Below are positions 22,198 to 28,623 of a DNA stretch of 28,623 nucleotides, one piece after another (the stretch's first letter is position 1; each line of letters begins with the position of its first letter). The position numbers were made by a program, and so were the translations under genes. The notes below the pieces were generated by a model that worked only from the letters and a program-made list of their open reading frames with translations, was not told where the DNA came from and searched no databases. This DNA comes from JBEBVQ01 sp964636205. GTDB taxonomy: Bacteria > Bacteroidota > Bacteroidia > Chitinophagales > Chitinophagaceae. The stretch spans positions 1 through 28,623 of the forward strand of contig CAZWPF010000032.1 of assembly GCA_964636205.1 (NCBI GenBank), given 5' to 3'.

Positions 22198-23733
22198 ATG
22201 AAGCCAACTGCCGGTATAAGAATCTTAATGTTGATTTGCCTCGCATACCTGTTACATGGATGTGCCAATATAGTACCACCTTCAGGTGGTAAAAAGGATG
22301 TTACTCCACCTCAACTGCTCTTGGTTAGTCCGCCGGACTCTCAACTGAACGTTCGACCGACTAAAATTGATTTGCGATTCGATGAATATGTGGTACTCAG
22401 CGATGTGCCTAAGGAAATTCAGTTTTCACCTTTATTGCCTGTGCCTCCAACGGTAATTGTGGCCAATAAGAAAGTGAGTTTGAGCTTGCCCGATACCTTG
22501 TTAATGGACAGCACTACTTATCGAATTAGCTTCGGAAAGGCTATTCGGGATTTACATGAGAATAACCCTTTCGAGGGATATCAATATGTGTTCAGCACAG
22601 GTGCTTTTTTCGACTCTCTGTGGATAGAGGGTAAGGTGTTGCAGGCGCGCACAGGCATGCCGGATACCGGTGCATTTGTTTTGTTGTTCCCGGCCGCTGA
22701 TTCGGATAGCGCAGTTCTAAAAGATAAGCCACACTATGCGATAAAAGTGGGGCAATCAGGGTCGTTTAGATTCGACGGACTTCCTCCCCGGGCATTTAAG
22801 ATTTATGCGTTGCAAGATAAGAATGACAATATGCGGTTTGACGGTGAGGAAGAGCGGATAGCATTTTTGAATACAATGGTAGATCCCAGAACTGATTCAT
22901 TATTGTTGGAGCCTTTGCGGACGTTTAAGGAGATCTTGGTGGTGGATTCTACGGATACGGTAAAAGTAGAGGAGCCGGGGCGTAAGGGTGTGGGGAAAAG
23001 AGGTCAGAAAGAGAAAGTTGAGGAATTGACTTACAGAGTATCGGTGGATACTTCTAATATTGAGCGTCGGACATTTGATGTTACTAAACCACTGATCATT
23101 GATTTTAATCGGGAGCTGGATTCAGTGGCATTGGATCGAATAACTCTGGCCAGAGATAGCAACGATGTGGAAGTTCCGGTAGCAATAGACATTTCCCTGG
23201 ATACTGCCTTGCGAACGCAATTGGTTATTAAATGTGAATGGAAGGAAGATGCGGTTTATGTTTTGCGACTGCTCAAGGGCTTTGCTGCTGATTCTGCTGG
23301 CGTAGAAGCGATGCCCTCTCGTCATCAATTCAGAACCAAAAGTATCGATGACTATGCGCGGCTGGTCGTCAATCTGGGATCTGAATATTTAGATAGTAAT
23401 TTCGTTCTGTTTATTCAGAAGGGTGATGACACCTTATATCATGCGGGCATTACCGATAGTACATACAGTTTTAATTACCTGACCGAAGCTATCTTCCAGT
23501 TCTATATAATTGTAGATGAGAACGAAAATGGAGAATGGGATACGGGGGATTTGCTGCAAGGAAAGCAGCCTGAACATGTGATTCCTCATAAAGAGTCGGT
23601 CAGAGCACGTTCAGGCTGGGAGCATATTGTCGACTTTCAACCTTTGTTATTTGAATCTAAATCTGCCAAAAAGGAAAATGCAGATTCGATTGAAGTCGGT
23701 TCGGAAGCTGGCGATGATATAGAATCGGATTAA
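22198..23733 (+). CDS. Ig-like domain lipoprotein (SbsA-type Ig fold)
   Basis: A 511-residue envelope lipoprotein. The signal peptide ends at the lipobox LLHGC with Cys22, followed by the segment NIVPPSGGKKDVTPPQ that typically opens this Bacteroidota family. An SbsA/Big_5-like Ig domain follows at about 37-130 (PPDSQLNVRPTKIDLRFDEYV). Then comes a region with a carboxypeptidase-regulatory-like strand pattern (GSFRFDGLPPRAFKIYALQD), a charged linker rich in K, E and G at about 255-275, and a second Ig-like part at about 280-385. The C-terminal tail is acidic. No catalytic residues are seen. The exact function is unknown; a structural or surface-associated role is likely. It is convergent with the lolA gene. 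Confidence 0.8.
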   Translation: MKPTAGIRILMLICLAYLLHGCANIVPPSGGKKDVTPPQLLLVSPPDSQLNVRPTKIDLRFDEYVVLSDVPKEIQFSPLLPVPPTVIVANKKVSLSLPDTLLMDSTTYRISFGKAIRDLHENNPFEGYQYVFSTGAFFDSLWIEGKVLQARTGMPDTGAFVLLFPAADSDSAVLKDKPHYAIKVGQSGSFRFDGLPPRAFKIYALQDKNDNMRFDGEEERIAFLNTMVDPRTDSLLLEPLRTFKEILVVDSTDTVKVEEPGRKGVGKRGQKEKVEELTYRVSVDTSNIERRTFDVTKPLIIDFNRELDSVALDRITLARDSNDVEVPVAIDISLDTALRTQLVIKCEWKEDAVYVLRLLKGFAADSAGVEAMPSRHQFRTKSIDDYARLVVNLGSEYLDSNFVLFIQKGDDTLYHAGITDSTYSFNYLTEAIFQFYIIVDENENGEWDTGDLLQGKQPEHVIPHKESVRARSGWEHIVDFQPLLFESKSAKKENADSIEVGSEAGDDIESD

Positions 23734-23760
23734 TACCTGCTTTGATAAGATTGAGGTATT
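23732..23760. terminator. Weak hairpin between convergent Ig-like lipoprotein and lolA genes
   Basis: AATACCT (23732-23738) pairs with AGGTATT (23754-23760) around a 15-nt loop. No T-run follows on either strand, so termination here would be weak or factor-assisted. Confidence 0.4.
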
Positions 23761-23770
23761 CTGTCCCTTA

Positions 23771-24424
23771 TTATCTCAGGTCGATCACTTCTACATTCGG
23801 ATGTTCTTTTTCATTAAAGCTGAAGTAGCTATCGCTCAGATTGGCGTTGGGACTAAAGCCGCTTATTTCGTAGCGATATTGATTACCATTTTTCTCCCAA
23901 ACATTTCCACCTGCGATGATGCTGGTCGCTTTGTCTACTGCTAGTTCGATCTTACTAAACTGCTGTGATCCGGAGACCGGGGTCATTTCGATAACATCAC
24001 AATCCTTACCATTGAATTTACGCTGACCCGCGTATTTATAATTGTATTCTTTATCGTAAAAATTTGTGAACAATTTTGCAGGAGAAAGTGTTTGTTCATT
24101 TGGATTATAGGAATTCACCTGCACTTCGTTCAGGTCTTTCATCCAAGTCCAAACGGTCTTATTATCACAAATAATTTCTTGTCCGTCGAGAGCTACCCGA
24201 TATTTCTGTCCCTTCATTGCGAACGAACCTTTTTTGGTATCGTTAATTTTCCCATTTGCACTTGTCAAATGCAAGGCGAAATTCGCCTTTAATGATTTCA
24301 ATGAGGTGATCTTGTTGCTTACGGCTTCTAACACTTCTTTTGCTTTTTTGTCTTGCTGTTGCGCAGAAACATTTGTAACGACACATGCAATCAATGCCAG
24401 AGAAGCAATTAATAGTTTTTTCAT
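23771..24424 (-). CDS. lolA: Outer-membrane lipoprotein carrier LolA-like protein
   Basis: A 217-residue periplasmic protein with a signal peptide (MKKLLIASLALIACVVTNVSA, about 1-21) and the LolA-like half-barrel pattern: ITSLKSLKANFAL, GSFAMKGQKYRV, GQEIICDNKTVWTWM, NPNEQTLSPAKLF and KIELAVDKATSII. LolA carries lipoproteins from the inner-membrane LolCDE complex to the outer membrane. It follows ftsK by 79 bp on the same strand, an order often seen in Bacteroidota, and I see no separate promoter. Many lipoproteins in the window (cytochrome c, TlpA-like, Ig-like) would be potential clients if sorted to the outer membrane. Confidence 0.88.
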   Translation of the reverse strand: MKKLLIASLALIACVVTNVSAQQQDKKAKEVLEAVSNKITSLKSLKANFALHLTSANGKINDTKKGSFAMKGQKYRVALDGQEIICDNKTVWTWMKDLNEVQVNSYNPNEQTLSPAKLFTNFYDKEYNYKYAGQRKFNGKDCDVIEMTPVSGSQQFSKIELAVDKATSIIAGGNVWEKNGNQYRYEISGFSPNANLSDSYFSFNEKEHPNVEVIDLR

Positions 24425-24503
24425 TATTTGTTTATTGTGTTGTTTAGTTGCTTTGTTAATTACGGTCTAAGAGATCGTATTACAGAATTCGTTATTAAGC
24501 GGA

Positions 24504-27107
24504 TTATAGTAATTCGTTCAAAAACTGTTCCAGTTCCGATTCTGTATGGAATAGCACCTCTCTTGGCTTACTACCTGAGGCGGGTCCGACTATACCTGCG
24601 GCTTCGAGTTGGTCCATAATTCTACCTGCCCGGTTGTACCCCAGATTGAACCGACGTTGCAAGTTGGATGTGGAACCGTTTTGAGTTTGAACCACAGCTC
24701 TGGCACATTCTTCGAAAAGTTTATCTCGGTTAGTCAGATCGATATTTTTTCCCCCATCTGTTTCATCGCCTTCATATTCAGGAAGTTCGAAGGCCGATGG
24801 ATATCCGCGTTGTTCACCGATAAATTCAGCAACCTGTTCCACTTCGTGTGTATCTACAAATGCGCATTGGAGGCGGAGCAATTCGCTGCCGTGTGAAACC
24901 AGCATATCACCCCTTCCGATCAATTGTTCTGCTCCTCCGGTATCTAAAATGGTTCGGGAATCGACCTTTGCAGAGACTTTAAAGGCGATTCTGGCGGGGA
25001 AGTTGGCCTTGATTGTACCGGTAATAACGTTGACTGAAGGTCGTTGGGTAGCGATGATTAAATGGATACCGACAGCACGAGCCAGTTGAGCCAGACGAGC
25101 GATAGGGACTTCCACTTCTTTTCCGGCGGTCATTATCAGGTCGGCAAACTCATCCACGACCAATACGATGAAAGGCAGATATTTATGACCGTTCAACGGA
25201 TTTAGTCGGCGTTTTATAAATTTTTCGTTGTACTCCTTAATATTTCTTGCACCTGCTTCTTTGAGCAGTTCGTAGCGATTATCCATCTCAATACACAGCG
25301 CATTGAGGGTATAAATCACCTTTTTGGTATCTGTAATAATGGCTTCCTCCTCGTTGGGGAGTTTGGCCAGGAAGTGTTTTTCGATGGTGCGATAAATGGA
25401 AAGTTCCACTTTTTTCGGATCTACCAGAACGAATTTCAGTTGTGAGGGGTGCTTTTTATAAAGCAGAGAAACCAGGATTGCATTGATACCGACAGATTTA
25501 CCTTGTCCGGTGGCTCCAGCTACCAACAAGTGGGGCATGGTAGCGAGGTCCACGATGTAATTTTCATTGTCGATCTTTTTCCCAAGCGCAATGGGCAAGC
25601 TCATTTTGCTATTGACAAATTTCTCGCTTGAGAGCAAAGTGCGCATGGAAACGATCTGCTTTTTTGCATTGGGCACCTCAATACCGATGGTACCTTTCCC
25701 GGGAATCGGAGCAATAATCCGAATGCCTAGTGCTGCGAGATTTAGCGCAATATCGTCTTCGAGATTACGGATTTTGGATATTCGCACCCCTTCTGCGGGT
25801 ACAATTTCGTAGAGCGTCACGGTTGGTCCGACTGTGGCACTAATTCGTTGTATTTCAATGCCGAAGCTGCGCAGAGTCTGGATGATCTGGTTTTTGTTTT
25901 TCTCCAGTTCTTCTTTATCAAGGGCGATTGCTTCCTGACCTCTATCCTCTAAAAGGTCTAGGGTAGGGAATTTGTAGTGAGGCAGGTCTAGTTCAGGCGC
26001 ATATGGCTCATTGTCTTCGATGCTGATATGAGCACCATTTTGGATAGCCGGAGCAGTAGGCTCTTCAGTTTGAGAAATTACTTCAAATGAAAATTCAGGA
26101 TCGTCTGATGGAGTATTGAAAGTAGGTTTGTCAGCGTCTACGGAGAGCTCAAGTTGATTTTCCGACTCAACATCCTGTGCAACCACTAACTCTACTATTC
26201 TCTCTTTCTCGGTGTCTGTTTCTCGCGCAGCAATCACGCTTTCTGTTTCTCTTTCTCTCTCTCTTTCTCCAATCTTCTCTCTCTCTTTCTTTTTCTCTTT
26301 CTCTTTCTGTTTCTCTCTCTCTCTCCCCCCCATCCCCAGTGCTTCATTCAGATCGATTGCTTGAATGGTTTTTTCCGCTGTTTTTTTCTGTTCTTCTTCT
26401 TTTTCACTGGTAATCTGAGTAGAGCCGGGTTCTATTTGTTGACTAGCGATACCATTATTATCTATATCATCTGCCGTTGGGTCCTGTAGCTTTTTCTTTT
26501 TCCTTTTAAAAAGCGGAGAAATATCCAGAGCCATTATCACGAACAGGATGAATGCAGCAATTGCGATTAAAACCATACCTGTTCCTGCTTTGCCTAAAAG
26601 GCCTTCCAGGTATAGGACAGCTTCGTTGCCCCAGGCACCGCCAAAAGGGAATTCCGATTCGGACCAAAAGAAACTGAGAAATGGGGCGGTGATTAAAATG
26701 GCAAAGGCCGTCCATCTCAGATATTTTAAAATAGGCAATACTTGTTTGCCATATACTATATTAAGTCCGAGGCAGGTGATCCAGATTCCCAGAGCAAAGG
26801 ATGCTATCCCTGCCCCTCTGAATACGAGTTGATGTGCGACGTATGCACCCAAGCGACCGGCCCAATTTTCTACTGGTTTATCATCTTGTGCTAAAAACTC
26901 ACCTAGTGGTGTCGTAGTTAAAAAAAAGTCCTGATCAGCCTGCCAGGTAAAGAAATAACTAACAATTGCGAGGCAAGTAAAGATTCCGACAAGTAGCAGG
27001 AGAATGCCGACGGTTAGCCCAATTTTACGGGTTCGACTAATTGTCGGTGCTGCCGGCATTTCTTTTTTTTGCGATCCGGATTCGGTTTTTTTTCTCCTGG
27101 TGGCCAT
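24504..27107 (-). CDS. ftsK: DNA translocase FtsK/SpoIIIE family
   Basis: An 867-residue septal DNA pump coordinating chromosome segregation with division. Order: four transmembrane helices (about 31-53, 94-118, 132-148, 174-196), a low-complexity charged linker (about 200-400), the motor domain and a C-terminal gamma winged helix (about 795-867). The motor has Walker A GATGQGKSV with Lys537 and Walker B VLVVDEFADL with Asp652; IATQRPSVNVITGTIKANFP is also visible. The gamma domain shows STSNLQRRFNLGYNRAGR. The linker includes about 30 residues of almost only R, E and K, encoded by a 93-bp purine tract (26239-26331). The ATG at 27107 is preferred: MATRRKKTE is a sensible start and lies 22 bp after a -7 box. 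An upstream GTG at 27176 would precede that box. Confidence 0.96.
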   Translation of the reverse strand: MATRRKKTESGSQKKEMPAAPTISRTRKIGLTVGILLLLVGIFTCLAIVSYFFTWQADQDFFLTTTPLGEFLAQDDKPVENWAGRLGAYVAHQLVFRGAGIASFALGIWITCLGLNIVYGKQVLPILKYLRWTAFAILITAPFLSFFWSESEFPFGGAWGNEAVLYLEGLLGKAGTGMVLIAIAAFILFVIMALDISPLFKRKKKKLQDPTADDIDNNGIASQQIEPGSTQITSEKEEEQKKTAEKTIQAIDLNEALGMGGREREKQKEKEKKKEREKIGERERERETESVIAARETDTEKERIVELVVAQDVESENQLELSVDADKPTFNTPSDDPEFSFEVISQTEEPTAPAIQNGAHISIEDNEPYAPELDLPHYKFPTLDLLEDRGQEAIALDKEELEKNKNQIIQTLRSFGIEIQRISATVGPTVTLYEIVPAEGVRISKIRNLEDDIALNLAALGIRIIAPIPGKGTIGIEVPNAKKQIVSMRTLLSSEKFVNSKMSLPIALGKKIDNENYIVDLATMPHLLVAGATGQGKSVGINAILVSLLYKKHPSQLKFVLVDPKKVELSIYRTIEKHFLAKLPNEEEAIITDTKKVIYTLNALCIEMDNRYELLKEAGARNIKEYNEKFIKRRLNPLNGHKYLPFIVLVVDEFADLIMTAGKEVEVPIARLAQLARAVGIHLIIATQRPSVNVITGTIKANFPARIAFKVSAKVDSRTILDTGGAEQLIGRGDMLVSHGSELLRLQCAFVDTHEVEQVAEFIGEQRGYPSAFELPEYEGDETDGGKNIDLTNRDKLFEECARAVVQTQNGSTSNLQRRFNLGYNRAGRIMDQLEAAGIVGPASGSKPREVLFHTESELEQFLNELL
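26239..26331. repeat. Low-complexity polypyrimidine/polypurine tract inside ftsK
   Basis: About 93 bp of almost pure C/T on the plus strand, with only four purine interruptions. It includes a run of seven CT/TC dinucleotides next to seven consecutive C's near 26312-26331. On the coding strand it is an AG-rich tract encoding Arg, Glu and Lys in the ftsK linker. Such repeats are prone to slippage, and mirror-symmetric homopurine tracts can adopt triplex structures. Confidence 0.85.
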
Positions 27108-27129
27108 AGGGTAAAATAGAAACGGTTTG

Positions 27130-27137
27130 CAAAGATA
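27130..27137 (-). promoter_or_regulatory. -7 promoter box of ftsK
   Basis: On the minus strand this reads TATCTTTG, a full match to TAnnTTTG, 22 bp before the chosen ATG at 27107. No clear -33 box was found. Confidence 0.55.
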
Positions 27138-27191
27138 GTGGGAATATTCATTTCTATTTTCGGGGTTAAAAGGCACATGTATTTTCTCAAA

Positions 27192-27226
27192 TTGCTACCT
27201 ACCTTTAAATATGTTTTATACATTTG
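27192..27226 (+). promoter_or_regulatory. Candidate promoter of the PorP/SprF-type gene
   Basis: TTG at 27192-27194 and TACATTTG at 27219-27226 with a 24-bp spacer, one base longer than usual. A second, poorer -7 candidate, CATCTTTG, is at 27255-27262. Either gives a leader of about 150-185 nt, long for this window. Confidence 0.45.
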
Positions 27227-27230
27227 CCTT

Positions 27231-27416
27231 TATAAAAATTAGACGCAGACCTTGCATCTTTGAAAAATTTCCGTATTTTCAACCGTTGGGAACGCGGGAA
27301 CGATTGCAGCATAAGGCTTTGCCTCTATTCATGCAGGGAGACAAAAACGTGCCAGGCAGTTTAAATTTTTAAAAGAAATAATTGATTAAATAACGTTTAT
27401 AAGGATCGAAACTATT
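27231..27416 (+). other. Long leader before the PorP/SprF-type gene
   Basis: This stretch has no open frame. It contains a direct repeat of GGGAACG (around 27288-27301), a CGTT/AACG mini-stem, and GCAT...ATGC enclosing GGC-TTT-GCC (about 27309-27333), so a small structured region is possible. It does not match a riboswitch class that I can recognise. Confidence 0.3.
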
Positions 27417-28469
27417 ATGATCAGGAAAAATACAATCGCCTGTATGGGCTTGATTGCGGTGATTGGGTTAAACGTAGAAAGTGCCCGCGCGCAGGACGTC
27501 CATTTTACACAATTCAATGCGGCTCCTTTGATCGTAAATCCCGCTTTTACAGGTAACTTTTCGGGGCAATGGCGCGGTGCTGCCATTTACCGTGACCAAT
27601 GGCGTAGTATCCCTGCTCCTTTTGTTACTTACGGGGCATCGGTAGACATGCCTTTAGTGGAGGATCTTACTATCGATGATTATCTGGCAGCGGGTATCCA
27701 GTTGTATAATGATAAGGCTGGTGACGGTAACTTGTCAAATTTTACGGGAATGTTGTCGGTGGCGTATCACAAATTCCTGGGTCGTTCTTATGATCCTAAT
27801 ATGTCGTTATCGGTAGGTTTTCAGGGAGGATATTCATCAAAAAGTATCGACTTGAGTAAGTTGTATTTTGAAGAAGAATACTTCAACGGAAGTTTCCAGC
27901 CCGGTACCGGTATAGACCGTTTGAGTTTAAATAATAAGACGAATGCTTGGATTGTGAATGCAGGTATTGCCTGGTCGCATTCTGTTAGCGAACGTTTTGG
28001 TTACACTATTGGTTTGGGCGGGAATAACTTGAACCAACCTCAGGAATCTTTCCGTGATCCTAAGAGTGCCGATGTGGGTTTGGGCATTCGTTATACCGGG
28101 CAGGTTGGTGCTATCGCTTATTTGAGCGACAAATTCAGCCTTCGTCCAGCTGTATTGTATCAATCTCAGGCTACTGCTTATGAATTAGTAGCGGGAAATG
28201 AATTCCATTGTATCGTAGGGGATCCTGAAGTCCGTTCTATGGCTACAGCAATTTTCTTGGGCGGATGGTACAGAAATAATGATGCAGCCATGGTTTCTGC
28301 AGGGGTTGAATTTAAAGGTATTCGTATCGGCGTAAGCTACGATTATACTATTTCTGACCTGCAGGGTGCTACAAATGGAAACGGAGGATTTGAAATTTCC
28401 TTGCGTTATATAGCTCCAAATCCTTTGGATTTTGCTAAGCGTTTGGTTTACCCCTGTTCTCGTTTCTAA
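27417..28469 (+). CDS. Type IX secretion system membrane protein, PorP/SprF family
   Basis: A 350-residue outer-membrane beta-barrel protein. A signal peptide (about 1-25, ending ARAQ) is followed by the family-defining start DVHFTQFNAAPLIVNPAFTG, then WRGAAIYRDQWRSI and alternating amphipathic strands to the end, including VSYDYTISDLQG, typical of the last strands. PorP/SprF proteins are outer-membrane components of the Bacteroidota type IX secretion system, involved in secretion or in surface attachment of substrates; most genomes hold several paralogues. Whether this is the core PorP or an accessory copy cannot be told from the protein alone. An exported protein starts about 105 bp downstream, as would be expected if this were a porP-gldK cluster. 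It diverges from ftsK. Confidence 0.92.
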   Translation: MIRKNTIACMGLIAVIGLNVESARAQDVHFTQFNAAPLIVNPAFTGNFSGQWRGAAIYRDQWRSIPAPFVTYGASVDMPLVEDLTIDDYLAAGIQLYNDKAGDGNLSNFTGMLSVAYHKFLGRSYDPNMSLSVGFQGGYSSKSIDLSKLYFEEEYFNGSFQPGTGIDRLSLNNKTNAWIVNAGIAWSHSVSERFGYTIGLGGNNLNQPQESFRDPKSADVGLGIRYTGQVGAIAYLSDKFSLRPAVLYQSQATAYELVAGNEFHCIVGDPEVRSMATAIFLGGWYRNNDAAMVSAGVEFKGIRIGVSYDYTISDLQGATNGNGGFEISLRYIAPNPLDFAKRLVYPCSRF

Positions 28470-28543
28470 ATCAATAAGTTAAGCCGAGAGGGAGGGAGTA
28501 AAATAAAAATCGCGTCCTTCTTTCTTTTTTTTAAATCAATTTA

Positions 28544-28551
28544 TACTTTTA
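28544..28551 (+). promoter_or_regulatory. Possible -7 box before the partial gene at the window end
   Basis: TACTTTTA is one base off TAnnTTTG and lies about 24 bp before the ATG at 28576, preceded by a T-rich stretch. Weak evidence. Confidence 0.3.
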
Positions 28552-28575
28552 TCCCCATTAATAACGCGTAAGCAC

Positions 28576-28623
28576 ATGAGAAAAAATTGGCTGCTATTAA
28601 TTCTGGCAACATTCCTTGTTACG
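28576..28623 (+). CDS. Start of an exported protein, cut by the window end
   Basis: Only 16 codons are present: MRKNWLLLILATFLVT. Basic residues followed by a hydrophobic stretch look like the start of a signal peptide or lipoprotein signal. Given the PorP/SprF gene upstream, a type IX secretion component such as GldK or an OmpA-type protein is plausible, but there is no sequence evidence for either. Confidence 0.55.
   Translation, partial: MRKNWLLLILATFLVT

Noticed and set aside
26177..26413. Plus-strand frame rich in Leu, Ser and Phe opposite the ftsK linker
   Set aside because: It is the antisense reading of the CT-rich repeat tract; the composition is explained by the repeat and no family is recognisable.
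27281..27360. Cyclic-di-GMP or other known riboswitch in the PorP leader
   Set aside because: I could not match the conserved core of any riboswitch class by eye; only small stems and a short direct repeat are visible.

Overview
This window comes from a member of the Bacteroidota, most likely the Chitinophagaceae or a close relative. The evidence is a PorP/SprF-type type IX secretion protein, an outer-membrane beta-barrel protein with an N-terminal carboxypeptidase-regulatory-like domain, a two-component-regulator-propeller histidine kinase, an atpD-atpC pair with a short epsilon subunit away from the other atp genes, and a signal peptidase I with the long insertion usual in this phylum. Many genes also carry a Bacteroidota-type -7 promoter box (TAnnTTTG) a few tens of bases before the start codon. 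Most of the window is housekeeping. I see no rRNA, tRNA, insertion sequence, prophage or CRISPR array.

Layout. 1-373 holds no convincing gene. 374-3217: a DinB-family protein (-) diverges from a PcaF-type thiolase and an ACMSD-type decarboxylase (+), which ends at a strong bidirectional terminator. 3299-10225 is the accessory-looking part: a small secreted single-domain protein (-), a large outer-membrane beta-barrel protein with a related N-terminal domain (-), then divergently a 14-blade propeller sensor kinase (+) and its NarL/LuxR-type response regulator (+). 10288-12687: endonuclease III, signal peptidase I and a cytochrome c lipoprotein. 12895-14034: a TlpA-like thioredoxin lipoprotein (-). 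14345-16146: ATP synthase beta and epsilon. 16384-20279: pyruvate dehydrogenase E2, carbamoyl phosphate synthase small subunit and an SDR-type L-threonine dehydrogenase. 20316-22112: a GT4 glycosyltransferase and an exported glutathione peroxidase (-). 22198-27107: an Ig-like lipoprotein (+) convergent with LolA and FtsK (-). 27417-end: a PorP/SprF protein and the first 16 codons of another exported protein.

The most interesting structure is around the sensor kinase/regulator pair. The barrel gene and the small single-domain gene have upstream regions that share a 61-bp arrangement of four G5A/TC5 boxes. Box order and internal spacing are identical, the spacer sequence is mostly not conserved, and the array starts exactly 21 bp upstream of the -7 box at both promoters. 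This looks like a conserved operator, and the adjacent response regulator is the obvious candidate to bind it. A weaker single inverted box lies upstream of the TlpA gene. The proposed unit is a propeller kinase and response regulator controlling an outer-membrane barrel and a secreted single-domain paralogue of its N-terminus. That assignment is inference from layout and motif geometry.

Several starts were moved downstream of the longest open frame because the upstream TTG codon is part of a -7 promoter box (DinB, carA, GT4) or because only the inner ATG gives a sensible N-terminus (thiolase, small single-domain protein, glutathione peroxidase, FtsK).
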